This document shows, one piece after another, positions 1 through 5,441 of a DNA stretch of 11,738 nt. Source of the DNA: Thermoflexus hugenholtzii JAD2 (lineage in GTDB: Bacteria > Chloroflexota > Dehalococcoidia > SHYB01); contig CAMAVV010000030.1 of the NCBI GenBank assembly GCA_945861815.1, positions 1 through 11,738 of the forward strand. Reading direction: 5' to 3'. The position numbers were made by a program, and so were the translations under genes. The notes below the pieces were generated by a model. It was not told the DNA's origin and made no database searches. It was given only the letters and a program-made list of their open reading frames with translations. The number at the start of each line of letters is the position of its first letter. The stretch's first letter is position 1.

Positions 1-1
1 C

Positions 2-79
2 TTCGGCGGCCTCCCCTACGAGAAGGTGCGCAAGTCCATGCGCCTCTTCGCCGAAAAGGTTATGCCGAAGTTCAAGTAG
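2..79 (+). CDS. C-terminal end of a luciferase-like (LLM class) oxidoreductase, partial
   Basis: The window opens inside a reading frame that ends at TAG 77-79. The 25 visible residues run F-G-G-L-P-Y-E-K-V to V-M-P-K-F-K. A tail of this kind, with a '..RLFAEKVMPKF' ending, is typical of bacterial luciferase-like, F420- or FMN-dependent monooxygenases, where the last helix closes the TIM barrel. No catalytic part is visible, so the family call rests only on the C-terminal pattern. The stop lies 33 bp before the next start on the same strand, so the two genes are probably co-transcribed. Such oxidoreductases are common beside crotonases and SDRs in Chloroflexota catabolic clusters (general knowledge). 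Another protein family with a similar helical tail is possible. Confidence 0.5.
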   Translation, partial: FGGLPYEKVRKSMRLFAEKVMPKFK

Positions 80-103
80 CTCTATACTGGCCCGACGATT
101 CCC

Positions 104-109
104 GGAGGA
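104..109 (+). promoter_or_regulatory. Strong ribosome binding site of the crotonase gene
   Basis: GGAGGA sits 3 nt before ATG 113 (counted from its last base; core GGAGG ends 4 nt before). This fixes ATG 113 as the start. Confidence 0.7.
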
Positions 110-112
110 CAT

Positions 113-925
113 ATGGCATTTCAATACATCTTGTATGAGGCGAAGGACCACATTGCCACCATTACCCTCAACCGCCCCGACATCATGAATGCCGTGAAGC
201 CTGCCGTCCTCGAAGAGCTAGCCGGGGCTTCCTTGATGGCGAACAAAGACCTTGCCGTTCGCGTCATCGTCTTCACTGGCGCGGGCCGTGCCTTTTCGGC
301 AGGCGCGGATATGGAATACCTAAAGGACTCCATGGCTGAGCTGAAGGCCAAGGGCAAGGCCTTCGCTGCCGAACAGGCCGCCGCCCACGACGATGGGACT
401 TCTGCCTTTGCTATCTCGTTGCGCCAGGTAGGCAAGCCTATCTTGTGCGCCATCAACGGTGCCGCCGTCGGCTTCGGCTTCACCCTTGCCCTCGCCTGCG
501 ATATCCGCATCGCCTCCGAGAAAGCCCAGCTTGGCGGCGTCTTCCTTCGCGTCGGCCTCACCCCGGAGTTCGGCTCCACCTACAACCTCGTGCGCCTCGT
601 CGGCCTGGCGAAAGCCTGCGAGCTTGTCTTCACCGCGAAGGTCGTCACAGCCCAAGAGGCCTTGCAGATCGGCCTCGTGAACCAGGTCGTTCCCCACGAC
701 CAACTGATGCCTGCGACGATGGATATGGCGCGCACTATCGCCTCCCTGCCGCCGGTTGCCATGAAGTTTGCGAAGCAGAATCTCATCAACGGCGCCGATG
801 GGACCCTTGCTGCTCAGATCGCCGCCGAGAACACCGCCAATCGCATCTGCCGCGACACCGAAGACTACGCCGAAGGAATCAACTCCTTCCTTGAAAAACG
901 CAAGCCCCTCTTCAAAGGCCTCTAG
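113..925 (+). CDS. Enoyl-CoA hydratase/isomerase (crotonase) family protein, 270 aa
   Basis: Crotonase-fold protein of normal length (270 aa), expected to act on an acyl-CoA in the cytoplasm. Visible features: N-terminal beta strands ending TITLNRPD (16-23); the first oxyanion-hole segment FSAGAD (61-66); the second around NGAAVGFG (115-122); helix region CDIRIASEKAQ (129-139); and the C-terminal trimerisation helices. The two glutamates that activate water in classical hydratases (Glu144 and Glu164 of rat mitochondrial enzyme) align by motif to Thr124 and Phe144, so simple hydratase activity is doubtful. Glu152 in TPEFGSTY lies where peroxisomal-type delta3,delta2-enoyl-CoA isomerases (ECI2/PECI) carry their catalytic Glu, so an isomerase or another crotonase reaction is more likely. 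It lies 33 bp after the luciferase-like gene on the same strand. Family is sure; the exact reaction is inference. Confidence 0.93.
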   Translation: MAFQYILYEAKDHIATITLNRPDIMNAVKPAVLEELAGASLMANKDLAVRVIVFTGAGRAFSAGADMEYLKDSMAELKAKGKAFAAEQAAAHDDGTSAFAISLRQVGKPILCAINGAAVGFGFTLALACDIRIASEKAQLGGVFLRVGLTPEFGSTYNLVRLVGLAKACELVFTAKVVTAQEALQIGLVNQVVPHDQLMPATMDMARTIASLPPVAMKFAKQNLINGADGTLAAQIAAENTANRICRDTEDYAEGINSFLEKRKPLFKGL

Positions 926-1019
926 CATGCCCCTCGAATCTCCATATTCTCGTAGATGCATGCCTTCTCGAACGAGCTATGCTCTGGCAGTACACACCTA
1001 TGTCGGTAGGCTTTTCTCC

Positions 1020-1096
1020 TCCTCTCCCTTGATGGGAGAGGACCTCGCGATAGCGAGAGGAGAGGGTGACGGTTCCCGTTGCCTGCAAAGGCAGGC
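1020..1096. repeat. Cluster of three hairpins in the gap between crotonase and SDR genes
   Basis: Three adjacent inverted repeats. TCCTCTCCC (1020-1028) pairs perfectly with GGGAGAGGA (1034-1042) around TTGAT. CTCGC (1044-1048) pairs with GCGAG (1053-1057) around GATA. GCCTGC (1081-1086) pairs with GCAGGC (1091-1096) around AAAG. No T-run follows, so a classical rho-independent terminator is not supported. The CTCTCCCTTGATGGGAGAG core looks like a dispersed extragenic palindromic repeat that I recall from many Chloroflexota genomes; copy number cannot be checked here. The rest of the 926-1191 gap shows no gene. Confidence 0.6.
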
Positions 1097-1191
1097 CACG
1101 TATCTGTTGAGGCAAAGCCCCCGAGGGAGTCCGCTCTTCGTGATCGCTTTTCGTCCTGATATACCAGCCGCGCGCCCGGGGGTCTAACGCT

Positions 1192-1977
1192 ATGCCAACC
1201 CTAGACGGCAAAATCGCGATCGTCACCGCCGGAGGCGGCCCTGGCATGGGTCGTGCCCTTTCCATGGCCTTAGCGAAAGAAGGCGCCACCGTCGTCATCG
1301 CCGATCTCGACCCCCAGCGCGGCGCCGAAACCGTCAAGGCCATCGAACAGGCTGGGGGCAAAGCCATCGCCATCCAAACCGACGTCTCCAAGAAGACCGA
1401 TGTCCAGCACATGGTCGCCGAAACAGTGAAGCGCTTCGGAAAAGTAAGCATCTTGCTGAACCACGCCGGCCTCAACCCCAGCGCCAAGTTCGTCGAGGAA
1501 ATCTCGGAGGAAGCCTGGGATCGCGCTCTCGCCGTCCACCTGAAAGGAGCCTTCCTCTGCTCCCAGGCCGTCATCCCGCATATGAAGAAAGAAAACTGGG
1601 GTCGTATCGTCTGCACCGTCTCCCGCGTCGCCTATAAGCCCACCAACCTTGGCCTCGCCGACTATGCTGCCGCCAAGGCCGGCATCGTCGGCTTTTCCCG
1701 CGCCATCGCGATGGAAGTCGGACGCTACGGCATCACCGTCAATTGCATCGCCCCCGGGCTCGTCCACGGCGGCGGCATGGGCCTCGTCTCCGGCATCAAC
1801 GAGACCACCGAGTGGCGCGAAAAAGCCATTGCCCGCGAAGGCCAGCTCGTCCGCCCCTTTCGCGAAGTCACCCCTGAAGAGATCGCTGGCGCGATGCTTT
1901 ACCTCGTCGGCCCCTACAGCGACCGCGTCACTGGCATAGTCATGCACGTCAACGGCGGAAGCTATTTGCCCTCATAA
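1192..1977 (+). CDS. Classical SDR-family NAD(P)-dependent oxidoreductase, 261 aa
   Basis: Rossmann-fold short-chain dehydrogenase that oxidises or reduces a hydroxyl/carbonyl group in the cytoplasm. Seen: glycine-rich cofactor loop at 13-20 in variant form A-G-G-G-P-G-M-G; Asp38 at the end of the second strand, which favours NAD(H); DVS at 64-66; NHAG at 90-93 in place of the usual NNAG; and catalytic Tyr158-x3-Lys162 with Ser144 upstream as the likely third residue. The C-terminus has the usual VNGG. The ATG is preceded by a GGGGG run ending 9 nt upstream, a weak Shine-Dalgarno. It stands alone, 266 bp after the crotonase gene and convergent, across a long gap, with the operon starting at 5260. 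The substrate cannot be read from sequence; annotation as 3-oxoacyl-ACP reductase-like would be generic. Confidence 0.93.
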   Translation: MPTLDGKIAIVTAGGGPGMGRALSMALAKEGATVVIADLDPQRGAETVKAIEQAGGKAIAIQTDVSKKTDVQHMVAETVKRFGKVSILLNHAGLNPSAKFVEEISEEAWDRALAVHLKGAFLCSQAVIPHMKKENWGRIVCTVSRVAYKPTNLGLADYAAAKAGIVGFSRAIAMEVGRYGITVNCIAPGLVHGGGMGLVSGINETTEWREKAIAREGQLVRPFREVTPEEIAGAMLYLVGPYSDRVTGIVMHVNGGSYLPS

Positions 1978-2103
1978 GAGAGTTTTTGTCGCGGCGTGAC
2001 AAGCTTGCTCTGAGGCGCGCACGCCCTCTTTCCTGATAAACTTTCATTACCCCCTCTTCCATAAGTTCCTGACTTCCTACGTTCCTTCTTCTACCCTCAC
2101 CAA

Positions 2104-2130
2104 ATCTGTGTCATCTGTGCCATCTGTGGC
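2104..2130. repeat. Short tandem repeat, 3 x 9 bp, unit ATCTGTGNC
   Basis: The units are ATCTGTGTC, ATCTGTGCC and ATCTGTGGC, head to tail and differing only at position 8. They are non-coding and lie about 25 bp before the promoter-like TTGACA. Similar phrases occur between genes in unrelated bacteria as far as I recall, so this may be a dispersed repeat and not a local duplication. Confidence 0.65.
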
Positions 2131-2153
2131 TAATCTCTTCTCCTCCTTCCCCC

Positions 2154-2180
2154 TTGACAACGCTAGTCATACTATACATT
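2154..2180 (+). promoter_or_regulatory. Promoter-like sequence with an embedded palindrome
   Basis: A perfect -35 hexamer TTGACA (2154-2159) is followed after 15 bp by TACATT (2175-2180), or after 13 bp by TATACA (2173-2178). Both -10 matches are 4/6 and the spacing is short. TAGT-CAT-ACTA (2164-2174) in the spacer is an inverted repeat of operator type. It would drive rightward transcription into the hairpin-rich segment, since no good gene follows on this strand. Confidence 0.35.
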
Positions 2181-2201
2181 GAAGGGTACAGGCGGTCTAA
2201 A

Positions 2202-2242
2202 GTGCGTCGGCTCCTCTGGGCCCAGAGGCATAACCGGCGCAC
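2202..2242. repeat. Long composite hairpin
   Basis: GTGCGTCGG (2202-2210) pairs with CCGGCGCAC (2234-2242), eight Watson-Crick pairs and one G-T. Inside it lies the perfect 16-bp palindrome CCTCTGGGCCCAGAGG (2213-2228). As RNA this would be a two-storey stem with a GGCC loop. It begins about 22 bp after the candidate -10 element. Confidence 0.6.
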
Positions 2243-2330
2243 CAAACAAACGGCGCAGGCAAAGGAGGATCGATCCATAGGGCGGGCTGCACACCCGCAC
2301 GTTCATCTCGCGCCCAGCGGGTCACGATGA
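2202..2330 (+). CDS. Possible small basic ORF, 42 aa (doubtful)
   Basis: GTG 2202 opens a 42-codon frame ending TGA 2328-2330. AGGCGG (2190-2195) six bases upstream could serve as a ribosome binding site, and the promoter-like sequence at 2154 precedes it. The product would be strongly basic (8 Arg, 2 Lys, 4 His, with Arg concentrated near the N-terminus) and has no domain I recognise. The first 40 bp of the frame also form a long hairpin (2202-2242), so the coding look may be a by-product of structure. I regard it as possible, not established. Confidence 0.15.
   Translation: MRRLLWAQRHNRRTKQTAQAKEDRSIGRAAHPHVHLAPSGSR
2267..2298. repeat. Palindrome GGATCGATCC and adjacent GCGGG/CCCGC hairpin
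   Basis: GGATCGATCC (2267-2276) is a perfect 10-bp palindrome. Six bases later GCGGG (2282-2286) pairs with CCCGC (2294-2298) across a 7-base loop. The TAGGGCGGG...CCCGC layout resembles the hairpin at 2354-2385. Confidence 0.45.
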
Positions 2331-2335
2331 TGGAC

Positions 2336-2385
2336 TCGGAATCACATTCCGAACGTAGGGGCCGGGCTAAGCCCAGCCCACTACG
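2336..2385. repeat. Two adjacent hairpins, the second of GTAGGGGC...GCCC-CTAC type
   Basis: TCGGAAT (2336-2342) pairs with ATTCCGA (2346-2352) around CAC. One base later, CGTAG (2354-2358) pairs with CTACG (2381-2385). Within that, GGGC (2359-2362) pairs with GCCC (2376-2379) and GGGC (2364-2367) with GCCC (2371-2374) around TAA, leaving only a C/A mismatch and one bulged A. A 13-bp interrupted stem of this form is typical of dispersed palindromic extragenic units. Confidence 0.6.
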
Positions 2386-2450
2386 AATACCCGTAGGCTC
2401 ACATGCGAGATTGGCAGGCTGACGTTAGTCGCCTGGGGAACGTGGGCCAG

Positions 2451-2466
2451 CGCATCTTCGGATGCG
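2451..2466 (+). repeat. UUCG tetraloop hairpin
   Basis: CGCATC, then TTCG, then GATGCG: a perfect 6-bp stem closed by C-G on a UUCG loop. This is the classic extra-stable RNA tetraloop when read on the + strand (CGAA on the other). It hints that the segment may be transcribed rightward. Confidence 0.5.
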
Positions 2467-2520
2467 ACCCCGTCCTTCCCTCTGGGAATGGCGCTACATT
2501 CTCGCACCACCACCTGGAAA

Positions 2521-2538
2521 GTCCTTTCGCGAAAGGAC
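2521..2538. repeat. Perfect 18-bp palindrome
   Basis: GTCCTTTCGCGAAAGGAC equals its own reverse complement over all 18 bases. It could be a protein-binding site on DNA, or a hairpin in RNA with a loop at the CGCG centre. No T-run follows, so a terminator is not supported. Confidence 0.6.
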
Positions 2539-2644
2539 CGCTGTCCGACCGCCAGTACCCTCCATCCCCGTGACGTAAATACCAAACTACAAGGAGCAAC
2601 AAGAAAGCGCGACAGCATCAACAGTAGGGGCGCAGATGTCCTCA

Positions 2645-2661
2645 TCCCGATCCAATCGGGA
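2645..2661. repeat. Hairpin TCCCGAT-CCA-ATCGGGA
   Basis: A perfect 7-bp stem with a CCA loop, 46 bp beyond the 3' end of the leftward SDR gene. The same stem with a different loop (ACTG) recurs at 10140-10157, which suggests a shared repeat family. Confidence 0.55.
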
Positions 2662-2706
2662 GCATGTGTCCTCACTCCGTGTGTTGCACCGGAGCGCCCG
2701 CTTGGG

Positions 2707-3495
2707 CTATCCCGCCACAAGCCCGCCATCGATGCTGAGCACCGTGCCCGTCACGAAGGAGGCGTCGTCTGACGCCAGGAAGAGCACGCCCTTGGCGATC
2801 TCTTCCGGCTGCGCTGCGCGCTTCATGGGATAGCGCTGCTTGAGGCCATCGAGCGTCGCTTGGGGAACGTCTTTGTTGTTCTGCCGCAGCATGTTGGTGA
2901 CCGTGGCCCCGGGCGCGATGGCGTTGACGCGGATATTGTCGTCCACCAGCTCCAACGCCATCTCCTTCGTGAGCCCCACGATGCCGTGCTTCGCGGCGCC
3001 GTAGGCGTGCTGGAACCGGACGCCCACAAGCCCGGCCACTGCTGATGTGTTCACGATTGCGCCGCCTGCGCCCTGTCTTTTCATCTGACGTACGACATGC
3101 TTCGAGCAGAGGAAACATCCCTTCAAATGGCTATCCACGACCTTGTCCCACTCCGCCTCGCTCATCTGGTCGATGGGCGTGGAGCCGCGTACCTGCGGAG
3201 GGGCGTCAGGGCTTACGCCGCCTCCGGCATTGTTGAACAAGATGTCGATCTTGCCGAACGTCTCAACGACCTTGCGCACCCCGGCCTCTACCTGCGCCTC
3301 CGAGGAGACGTCACACCTGACAGCCAGCGCCTTTCGCCCAAGTTTGCGCACCTCGGCCGCGACTTCTTCGCCGCCTGGCTGCCAGATGTCGAAGATGGCG
3401 ATGTCTGCCCCCTCGCGTGCGAACAGCTCCGCCGTTGCCCTGCCGATGCCCGACGCGCCGCCGGTGATGATCGCGACGCGCCCCTGCAGTTTCAT
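2707..3495 (-). CDS. Classical SDR-family oxidoreductase, 262 aa
   Basis: Short-chain dehydrogenase/reductase. Seen: TGGASGIG cofactor loop (11-18), Asp36 after the second strand (NAD preference), CDVS (61-64), NNAG (88-91), catalytic Ser151, Tyr165 and Lys169, and the C-terminal SIDGG (254-258). An insertion at about 94-110 (Gly/Pro-rich, ending STPID) lies in the loop before helix alpha-E and may shape the substrate pocket. The frame stays open far upstream, but ATG 3495 is the right start: it opens the fold directly with MKLQGRVAIITGG and overlaps the preceding stop as ATGA, the usual translational coupling. It is the last gene of the leftward operon, after a hydroxyacyl-CoA dehydrogenase and a VOC protein, so it probably acts on the same pathway's intermediate. 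Substrate unknown. Confidence 0.94.
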   Translation of the reverse strand: MKLQGRVAIITGGASGIGRATAELFAREGADIAIFDIWQPGGEEVAAEVRKLGRKALAVRCDVSSEAQVEAGVRKVVETFGKIDILFNNAGGGVSPDAPPQVRGSTPIDQMSEAEWDKVVDSHLKGCFLCSKHVVRQMKRQGAGGAIVNTSAVAGLVGVRFQHAYGAAKHGIVGLTKEMALELVDDNIRVNAIAPGATVTNMLRQNNKDVPQATLDGLKQRYPMKRAAQPEEIAKGVLFLASDDASFVTGTVLSIDGGLVAG

Positions 3496-4397
3496 GGCAG
3501 CGGCTTCCTGGGGTCGTTTGGCAGGCGGCGCGATGTGAAGCCCAGCACTGCGCCAAAGGCGTCTGCCGGGTCGATGATAAGGTGCTCTTTCCCAAGGTGG
3601 TGCGTGCGAAGACGTTTGCTGGAGAGATGCTGGTGCGCCTTCTCCAGGTCCTTCACTCGCCAGGTAACGGCATGAACGATTTCCCCGTTCTTCTCCAAGT
3701 CCTGTCCTGCCGGCGAGTCCTTGGTAAGCGGCATCGCCAGCTCCACAACGGTCTGCTCCCCGAGCAGCACGTATGCGCTCTTGCACTGGGTCGCCGCCGA
3801 CTCCTCTTCAAAAAGGAGCGGGGCATTCATAACGCCGGTGAAGAAGGCCTTGGCCTTCACCACGTCTTTCACCAGGACGGTCACATGGGAGGCCATCTCT
3901 ATCCCCAGGGGGTGCCTGTCGCGCCAAAAGCCCGGCGACCATCCTTTAGCGAAGCGGGGATCGCGCTCCGTGCGCGCGCCGTCCATCATCTCGAACTGGC
4001 AATAGGTGTCGCGCGGGTGCGTGAAAAATGCGCCTCCATGCGGCGCTTTGTCGGTGCCTGCGCCGGCGCTTCCCACGATACGCACGTTGTTCTGCTTGAA
4101 GCGTTCGTAGAGCGACTGGTGATCATCGACGAAATAGGCGATGGAGTGCAGATGCTGGCCGAAGCGTTTGTAGAACCGTCCCGTCGGGCGCTCCTCTGCC
4201 CCAGGCACATGCGCCATCATCATCGGCTCGATGACAAAATCGCCGATGAGCCCCAGCGTCGCGTCGCGCATCTCTATAGGCGAGTAGGCCTTCGGCTGGA
4301 ACCAATCCGGCGAAAAGACATCGCTGTACCACCGCTCGGCGGCGTCGATGTCTGAGACGATGTGGATGACGTGGTATAGCTTGCCGATGCGGAACAC
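3492..4397 (-). CDS. Two-domain glyoxalase/VOC-superfamily protein, 301 aa
   Basis: Vicinal-oxygen-chelate protein with two fused betaalphabetabetabeta modules, about residues 5-140 and 168-290. The first module keeps a full set of likely metal ligands: His9, Glu57, His84 and Glu136. The second has His171, Glu219 and His242 but no obvious fourth ligand near 284-288, so it probably is structural. Known members include glyoxalases, epimerases and type I extradiol dioxygenases; the last keep their metal in the C-terminal module, so a standard BphC-like enzyme is unlikely. The start is GTG 4397, two bases after the upstream stop; no other start fits the fold. Its own TGA lies within the ATGA shared with the following SDR. 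A lyase, isomerase or dioxygenase role in the pathway of its operon partners is inference. Confidence 0.85.
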   Translation of the reverse strand: MFRIGKLYHVIHIVSDIDAAERWYSDVFSPDWFQPKAYSPIEMRDATLGLIGDFVIEPMMMAHVPGAEERPTGRFYKRFGQHLHSIAYFVDDHQSLYERFKQNNVRIVGSAGAGTDKAPHGGAFFTHPRDTYCQFEMMDGARTERDPRFAKGWSPGFWRDRHPLGIEMASHVTVLVKDVVKAKAFFTGVMNAPLLFEEESAATQCKSAYVLLGEQTVVELAMPLTKDSPAGQDLEKNGEIVHAVTWRVKDLEKAHQHLSSKRLRTHHLGKEHLIIDPADAFGAVLGFTSRRLPNDPRKPLP

Positions 4398-4399
4398 GG

Positions 4400-5260
4400 T
4401 CAGCTTTTCCCCGTGTAGTCGTAAAAGCCCTTGCCTGTCTTGCGCCCCAGGTGGCCGGCCATCACCATCTGCTTCAGCAGGTTTGCCGGCCGGTACTTCG
4501 AGTCGGCGAACTGCTCGTACATCAGCTCGATCTCATGCAGACAGATGTCGAGGCCGATGAGGTCGGCCAGTTCGAACGGCCCCATGGGGTGGTTCGCGCC
4601 AAGCTTCATCGCCGCATCGATGTCTTCCTTGGTTGCCACGCCCTCCATCAGAAGGAAACAGGCCTCGTTGAGCATCGGGCCAAGGATACGATTCACGATG
4701 AAGGCTGGCGAGTCTTTCACGACGACCGGCGTCTTGCCGATGGCTTTGCAAAAGGCCAATGCTTCATCGACCGCCGCCTGGCCTGTCTTGAACCCCTTGA
4801 TGACTTCCACAAGGCGCATCGCTGGCACCGGGTTGAAGTAGTGCGTGCCGACGAATCGCTCGGGGTGCTTCACGGCTGTCGCCAGCTTTGTGATCGCGAT
4901 GGTGGAGGTGTTCGTGCAGAGCAGCGTGTCGGCGGTGAGAAAGGGCGCAAGCTCGGCATAGGTCTTCTTCTTCACCTCGAACTCTTCGAAGACCACCTCA
5001 ACGATGATTGGGCAGTCCTTCAAGCTCGAGAGGCCGGGCACAGCCTTGAGGTTTGCCAGCGTCTTGTCCAGATCTTGTTGCGTCATCTTCTGATCGGCGA
5101 CCCGCTTCGCCAGGCGGCTTTTGATGCCAGCGATGGCCGCGTTTGCCCGGTCGATGGAGACATCGCTCAGGAGGACCTGCTTGCCGGCCTGGGCGGTGAT
5201 TTGCGCGATGCCCGCCCCCATGGTTCCCGCGCCGATGATGCCGATGGGACTTTCTTTCAC
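4400..5260 (-). CDS. hbd: 3-hydroxybutyryl-CoA / 3-hydroxyacyl-CoA dehydrogenase, 286 aa
   Basis: NAD-dependent L-3-hydroxyacyl-CoA dehydrogenase, converting a 3-hydroxyacyl-CoA to 3-oxoacyl-CoA in beta-oxidation or aromatic/branched acid degradation. Seen: GAGTMG Rossmann loop (10-15), Asp33 for NAD, NTSTI (117-121) with Ser119, the signature THYFNPVPAMRLVEV (139-153) with catalytic His140 and Glu152, Asn190 in DSPAFIVNR, and the C-terminal helical domain ending GRKTGKGFYDY (272-282). The length matches stand-alone Hbd/PaaH/FadB2 proteins. The frame is open to 5347, but GTG 5260 is preferred: AAAGGAG lies 6 nt before it and the protein then starts at its first beta strand. It is the first gene of the leftward operon with the VOC protein (2-bp gap) and SDR. 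The symbol reflects the family, not a proven C4 substrate. Confidence 0.95.
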   Translation of the reverse strand: MKESPIGIIGAGTMGAGIAQITAQAGKQVLLSDVSIDRANAAIAGIKSRLAKRVADQKMTQQDLDKTLANLKAVPGLSSLKDCPIIVEVVFEEFEVKKKTYAELAPFLTADTLLCTNTSTIAITKLATAVKHPERFVGTHYFNPVPAMRLVEVIKGFKTGQAAVDEALAFCKAIGKTPVVVKDSPAFIVNRILGPMLNEACFLLMEGVATKEDIDAAMKLGANHPMGPFELADLIGLDICLHEIELMYEQFADSKYRPANLLKQMVMAGHLGRKTGKGFYDYTGKS

Positions 5261-5266
5261 GAAGGG

Positions 5267-5273
5267 CTCCTTT
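5267..5273 (-). promoter_or_regulatory. Ribosome binding site that fixes the GTG start of the dehydrogenase
   Basis: AAAGGAG on the minus strand, 6 nt before GTG 5260. An upstream start at 5347 would lie upstream of the promoter's predicted transcription start near 5331. Confidence 0.7.
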
Positions 5274-5337
5274 GATGCAACAACCTCGCCGTCATGTATC
5301 GAGTGAGATGCCCGGTTTGAATCGGGAAGCGGTGGCG

Positions 5338-5366
5338 AGTGTAGCAACGCCCCTGCCGGGAGTCAA
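5338..5366 (-). promoter_or_regulatory. Sigma70-type promoter of the leftward dehydrogenase operon
   Basis: On the minus strand TTGACT (5361-5366) is followed after exactly 17 bp by TACACT (5338-5343): 5/6 and 4/6 matches with ideal spacing. Transcription would start near 5331, giving a leader of about 70 nt before GTG 5260. Confidence 0.6.
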
Positions 5367-5368
5367 AC

Positions 5369-5403
5369 GGTGCATATGGAATGGCTTGCCTGCCTATTGC
5401 ACC
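5369..5403. promoter_or_regulatory. Operator-like inverted repeat between divergent promoters
   Basis: GGTGCA (5369-5374) and TGCACC (5398-5403) form a perfect 6-bp inverted repeat spaced by 23 bp. One arm lies 2 bp from the leftward -35 box; the other lies inside the spacer of the rightward promoter. A regulator bound here could control both units. The regulator is not in the window. Confidence 0.35.
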
Positions 5404-5412
5404 CGGTATAAT
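5386..5412 (+). promoter_or_regulatory. Promoter of the double hot-dog hydratase gene
   Basis: A perfect -10 TATAAT (5407-5412) lies 29 bp before ATG 5442. The best -35 is TTGCCT (5386-5391), 4/6 with a short 15-bp spacer; a 16-bp spacer gives CTTGCC. The leader would be short, about 23 nt, and holds the GGAGG ribosome binding site (5432-5436). Confidence 0.55.
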
Positions 5413-5441
5413 GCCTGCACTTCCCACGCCTGGAGGATGCG

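Larger units (their letters stand above)
1978..2706. other. 729-bp segment without a convincing gene, rich in hairpins
   Basis: This gap lies between two convergent genes. No frame on either strand looks like protein for any length; the open stretches up to about 120 codons are Arg/Ser/Pro-rich and have no recognisable domain or good ribosome binding site. From left to right it holds a weak hairpin (1986-2002), a 3 x 9-bp tandem repeat (2104-2130), a promoter-like sequence at 2154, and a chain of inverted repeats between 2202 and 2661. It may be a structured RNA gene, a cluster of palindromic extragenic repeats, or the decayed remains of an insertion. Sequence alone does not decide. Confidence 0.6.

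Noticed and set aside
1986..2002. Hairpin TTGTC/GACAA with an adjacent T-run after the SDR gene, as a terminator
   Set aside because: The T-run lies before the hairpin on the + strand, not after it, so it is not a rho-independent terminator for the SDR gene; as a leftward terminator it would be too far from 2707 to be convincing.
2150..2706. Known structured RNAs (tmRNA, RNase P RNA, SRP RNA, group I or II intron, cobalamin or TPP riboswitch)
   Set aside because: I looked for their conserved core sequences on both strands and did not find them. A divergent form cannot be excluded without a covariance search.
2367..2772. Open frames of 67-120 codons on both strands in the hairpin-rich gap
   Set aside because: Products are Arg/Ser/Pro/Gly-rich without domains, they overlap one another on both strands, and none has a suitable ribosome binding site. 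High GC and inverted repeats create such frames by chance.
3496..3786. N-terminal extension of the SDR that ends at 2707
   Set aside because: The extra 97 residues lie antisense-free but in a different frame of the VOC gene, are Arg/Gly/Pro-rich, and precede a normal SDR start at ATG 3495.
4451..5275. A 274-codon rightward open frame opposite the hydroxyacyl-CoA dehydrogenase
   Set aside because: It is antisense to a gene with full catalytic motifs; its His/Asp/Arg-rich product is typical of the mirror frame of a GC-rich gene.
5311..5326. tRNA T-arm-like sequence (CCCG-ATTCAAAC-CGGG on the minus strand)
   Set aside because: The loop is eight bases with only a 4-bp stem, and no acceptor, D or anticodon arm can be built around it. 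It lies in the leader of the dehydrogenase operon.
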